From positions 1 through 7,210 of the forward strand of contig NZ_KB899778.1 in the NCBI RefSeq assembly GCF_000378445.1: DNA of 7,210 nt, written 5' to 3'. Position numbers and translations under genes: made by a program. Shown here in pieces: positions 5,945 through 7,210 of this stretch. Each line of letters opens with the position of its first letter. Position 1 is the stretch's first letter. Source of the DNA: Deinococcus aquatilis DSM 23025. GTDB lineage: Bacteria; Deinococcota; Deinococci; Deinococcales; Deinococcaceae. The notes beneath the pieces are model-generated. The model saw only the letters and a program-made list of their open reading frames with translations. It ran no database searches and was not told the DNA's origin.

Positions 5945-6586
5945 TTAGGCGCAGGCTTGGCTTGCTGCCCGCGCCTGAATTCCACCGATCAACAGTTCAA
6001 TTTGATTGTGGTACCGGGTGGCGGAGGCCATCACGCGCTGCTGGGCCAGCTCGGTGATGGCTGGATAGTGGCCGGGACGTTCCTCCATGAAGGCCAGCAG
6101 TTCGGCATAGTCAGGCTCAGGCGCGCCAGTGTTCCGTTCATCGCGCAACATGCTGTAGACATTAAGCAGGGTATTGCGGGATGTGACCCAGATTTCGTGA
6201 TCCGCAACCCCCGCATCACGAACAGTCGTCACAATGAACTCCAATAAGCGGAATTCAGCATGGGTAGGCTGATGAGGCGAGAAGAGATAGGCACCGATGT
6301 GGCTGTGATCACGGGTGAAGTTACGGAAGTCTAGGGCGAAGCGCCGGAGACGATCCTGCCACTTCCCTGTCGTAGGAAGCTCGAATCCACCCATTACTTG
6401 AATGTACGCCGCGCGCAGCAGATCTTCTTTGGTAGGGAAATAACGGTAAAGAGCGCGAGGAGTCACCCTCAACGCCTCCGCCAGCGGGCGCATGCTGATG
6501 TCCTCGAGATGGTGGTCACGCATCTGCTGCAGGGCCGTGTTCACGATGAGTTCACTACTGAGGTTCGGCGCTTCGAGACGGGCCAT
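5945..6586 (-). CDS. TetR/AcrR-family transcriptional repressor
   Basis: This 213-residue protein has the usual length for the family. The N-terminal DNA-binding domain is typical: helix 1 around residues 10-25, then a helix-turn-helix at about 30-52 (ISMRPLAEALRVTPRALYRYF) followed by the family signature PTKEDLL. The C-terminal part (70-213) is helical, with Trp76 and a segment RNFTRDHSHIGAYLF, and should bind an unknown ligand and form the dimer. It is divergent from the secreted-protein gene at 6716. Between them lie two palindromes that are the probable operators, so it likely represses itself and that gene. The ATG at 6586 has no ribosome site but is preceded by TACAAT with 6 bases between, the arrangement of a leaderless mRNA in Deinococcus. 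The ligand and the original regulon cannot be told from this sequence. Confidence 0.92.
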   Translation of the reverse strand: MARLEAPNLSSELIVNTALQQMRDHHLEDISMRPLAEALRVTPRALYRYFPTKEDLLRAAYIQVMGGFELPTTGKWQDRLRRFALDFRNFTRDHSHIGAYLFSPHQPTHAEFRLLEFIVTTVRDAGVADHEIWVTSRNTLLNVYSMLRDERNTGAPEPDYAELLAFMEERPGHYPAITELAQQRVMASATRYHNQIELLIGGIQARAASQACA

Positions 6587-6592
6587 GACTCA

Positions 6593-6598
6593 ATTGTA
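6593..6598 (-). promoter_or_regulatory. Leaderless -10 element of tetR
   Basis: The minus strand reads TACAAT, five of six matching TATAAT, ending 6 bases before the ATG at 6586. Transcription would start at or next to the start codon. A -35 at 17-base spacing would fall at 6616-6621 (TGTACT, poor), overlapping the first palindrome, so repressor bound there would block it. Confidence 0.6.
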
Positions 6599-6609
6599 GC
6601 GGTTGATGA

Positions 6610-6638
6610 TTGACAAGTACACAGTGTGTACCTATGGT
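6610..6638 (+). promoter_or_regulatory. Promoter of the secreted-protein gene
   Basis: A consensus TTGACA -35 (6610-6615), 17-base spacer and TATGGT -10 (6633-6638, four of six) point rightwards. The expected start is near 6645, giving a leader of about 70 bases before the ATG at 6716. The first palindrome fills nearly the whole spacer and the second begins one base after the -10. Confidence 0.72.
6617..6631. promoter_or_regulatory. Probable TetR operator 1
   Basis: GTACACA-G-TGTGTAC is a perfect 15-bp palindrome. It lies between -35 and -10 of the rightward promoter and over the -35 position of the tetR promoter, ideal for repressing both. Assignment to this repressor is inferred from position and from the second related copy. 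Confidence 0.75.
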
Positions 6639-6639
6639 T

Positions 6640-6654
6640 GTAAACACTGTGTAC
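6640..6654. promoter_or_regulatory. Probable TetR operator 2
   Basis: GTAAACA-C-TGTGTAC repeats operator 1 with one arm mismatch and a different centre. Its centre is 23 bases from that of operator 1, about two helical turns, so two dimers could bind on nearly the same face. It covers the expected start point of the rightward transcript. Confidence 0.7.
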
Positions 6655-6715
6655 GCGAGTATGGGGTCTGCCCGATTTCCACGCCAATGTCTTTTCCCGC
6701 AACTGGAGGTTTCCT

Positions 6716-7018
6716 ATGCATCAGAAGGTTTTAACTCTATCCCTGCTCCTCTCTCTCGTCATCACAACCGCCTCCGCCCAGACCCCAGTCGCCCTTACGT
6801 TCACGCAGCACGCCGTACTGCAGCAGACCACAGGGCTGGCGGCCCCCCTCAACGCTCTTATCGGCAGGCTGAGCCAGCAGGGATTGAACCCACATAATGT
6901 GGACGACGCCTATCAACGCGGGGGACTCTTGCGGCCGACGCCAATTCCGCGCGGAAACCAGCCCTCCGGTAGTGCTCCAAAAAATTCTTCAAGCGGCGTT
7001 GCGAGCCTTCGCCGATGA
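6716..7018 (+). pseudogene. Secreted protein gene, truncated by the IS3 element
   Basis: The start is excellent: GGAGGT at 6705-6710, six bases from GGAGG to ATG. The product begins with a clear signal peptide: a Lys at 4, a hydrophobic core VLTLSLLLSLVI, and a likely cleavage after ASA (residue 21) before QTPVALTF. The mature part visible to about residue 85 (for example LNALIGRLSQQGLN, then PNHVDD-like polar sequence and a Pro-rich stretch) is not recognised; an outer-membrane efflux protein would fit a TetR neighbour, but I see no clear TolC pattern. From about 6967-6973 the sequence belongs to the IS3-family element, so the last 15 or so residues (PKNSSSGVASLRR) are an accidental tail read from the IS. 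It is almost certainly the 5' fragment of a longer gene. It is under the TTGACA promoter with two palindromic operators. Confidence 0.62.
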
Positions 7019-7210
7019 GGTGAGTGTAGACCAAGGCGTGGCGTAACCCAGCGCCGAGTGACGGCGCTGGTGGTTGTACCAGCGGTGAAAGTCTGGCATG
7101 GCCGTTCGAACTTCAGCCATCGTCTGCCAGTCGTGACGGAAAGCAAATTGATATTTGTAGGTTCTGTTGAGTCTTTCTAGAATTCCGGTGCCGCCTGGTT
7201 GGGACACTTT
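6973..7210 (-). mobile_element. 3' end of an IS3-family insertion sequence (partial)
   Basis: The C-terminal part of an IS3-type transposase ends here and the element continues past the right edge. The boundary is put at 6973, where the plus strand starts TGCTCCAAAAAATT, 16 bases beyond the transposase stop; a few bases further left (6967) is equally possible. This end does not closely match the left IS3 end at 221, so the two need not be the same element. Both lie in the minus orientation. Confidence 0.6.
6989..7210 (-). CDS. IS3-family transposase OrfB, C-terminal part (cut by window edge)
   Basis: The last 73 residues are visible and end at TGA (6991-6989). The sequence GTGILERLNRTYKYQFAFRHD followed by YNHQRRHSALGYATPW is the end of the DDE integrase core of IS3-type OrfB: the third catalytic residue is the Glu in ILERLNRT, and RRHSALGY is the usual C-terminal block. 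The frame is open to the window edge, so the GTG at 7207 is internal rather than a start. OrfB supplies the catalytic domain for transposition. IS481-type transposases share this general layout, but the LGYATPW block favours IS3. The element interrupts the secreted-protein gene from 6716. Confidence 0.85.
   Translation of the reverse strand, partial: KVSQPGGTGILERLNRTYKYQFAFRHDWQTMAEVRTAMPDFHRWYNHQRRHSALGYATPWSTLTSSAKARNAA

Noticed and set aside
6716..6972. TolC-type outer-membrane efflux protein
   Set aside because: It would suit a TetR neighbour and LTFTQ is suggestive, but the following residues do not show the TolC repeat pattern, so only secretion is claimed.
1..7210. CRISPR arrays, tRNA or rRNA genes, and a plasmid replication origin with iterons
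   Set aside because: I saw no regularly spaced direct repeats, no cloverleaf-like sequences and no rRNA-like blocks on either strand.

Overview
The window looks like accessory DNA, plasmid or genomic island, from a Deinococcus-like bacterium. This rests on three things: GC-rich coding sequence, a GAF-domain type with an EPHHFPPEERRFL-like block that I associate with Deinococcus signalling proteins, and a tetR promoter of the leaderless kind common in that group. The assignment is an inference and was not checked by any search.

Layout from left to right. Positions 1-221 are the 5' end of an IS3-family element on the minus strand (start of OrfA, its ribosome site, a leader hairpin and the probable IS end), cut by the window edge. 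Positions 222-660 hold no convincing gene. Positions 661-3588 (minus) encode a 975-residue soluble c-di-GMP enzyme with three GAF domains, a GGDEF domain with intact active site but no RxxD inhibitory site, and an EAL domain with its catalytic residues. About 825 bases without a confident gene follow, though the enzyme's frame stays open far upstream. Positions 4414-4917 (minus) carry two small unrecognised genes arranged as a tight operon. Positions 5047-5668 are a dead IS6-family element with intact 14-bp terminal repeats but a wrecked transposase (two nonsense codons, an Asp-to-Gly change at the second DDE position, a frameshift, and a missing C-terminus). Positions 5945-6586 (minus) encode a TetR-family repressor, divergent from a secreted-protein gene at 6716.

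The regulatory region at 6587-6715 is the clearest piece of functional design. It has a TTGACA/TATGGT promoter for the rightward gene and a leaderless -10 for tetR. Two 15-bp palindromes of the form GTAMACA-N-TGTGTAC sit between -35 and -10 and over the start point. The repressor very likely controls itself and the secreted-protein gene. That gene is cut after about 85 codons by a second IS3-family element, whose transposase C-terminus (minus strand) runs off the right edge, so the regulon's output appears to be broken here.

The window is therefore a mosaic bounded on both sides by IS3-type elements in the same orientation, with a third dead IS inside. The live genes seem to be the c-di-GMP enzyme, the small two-gene operon and the TetR repressor. 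I found no RNA gene, CRISPR array or replication origin.
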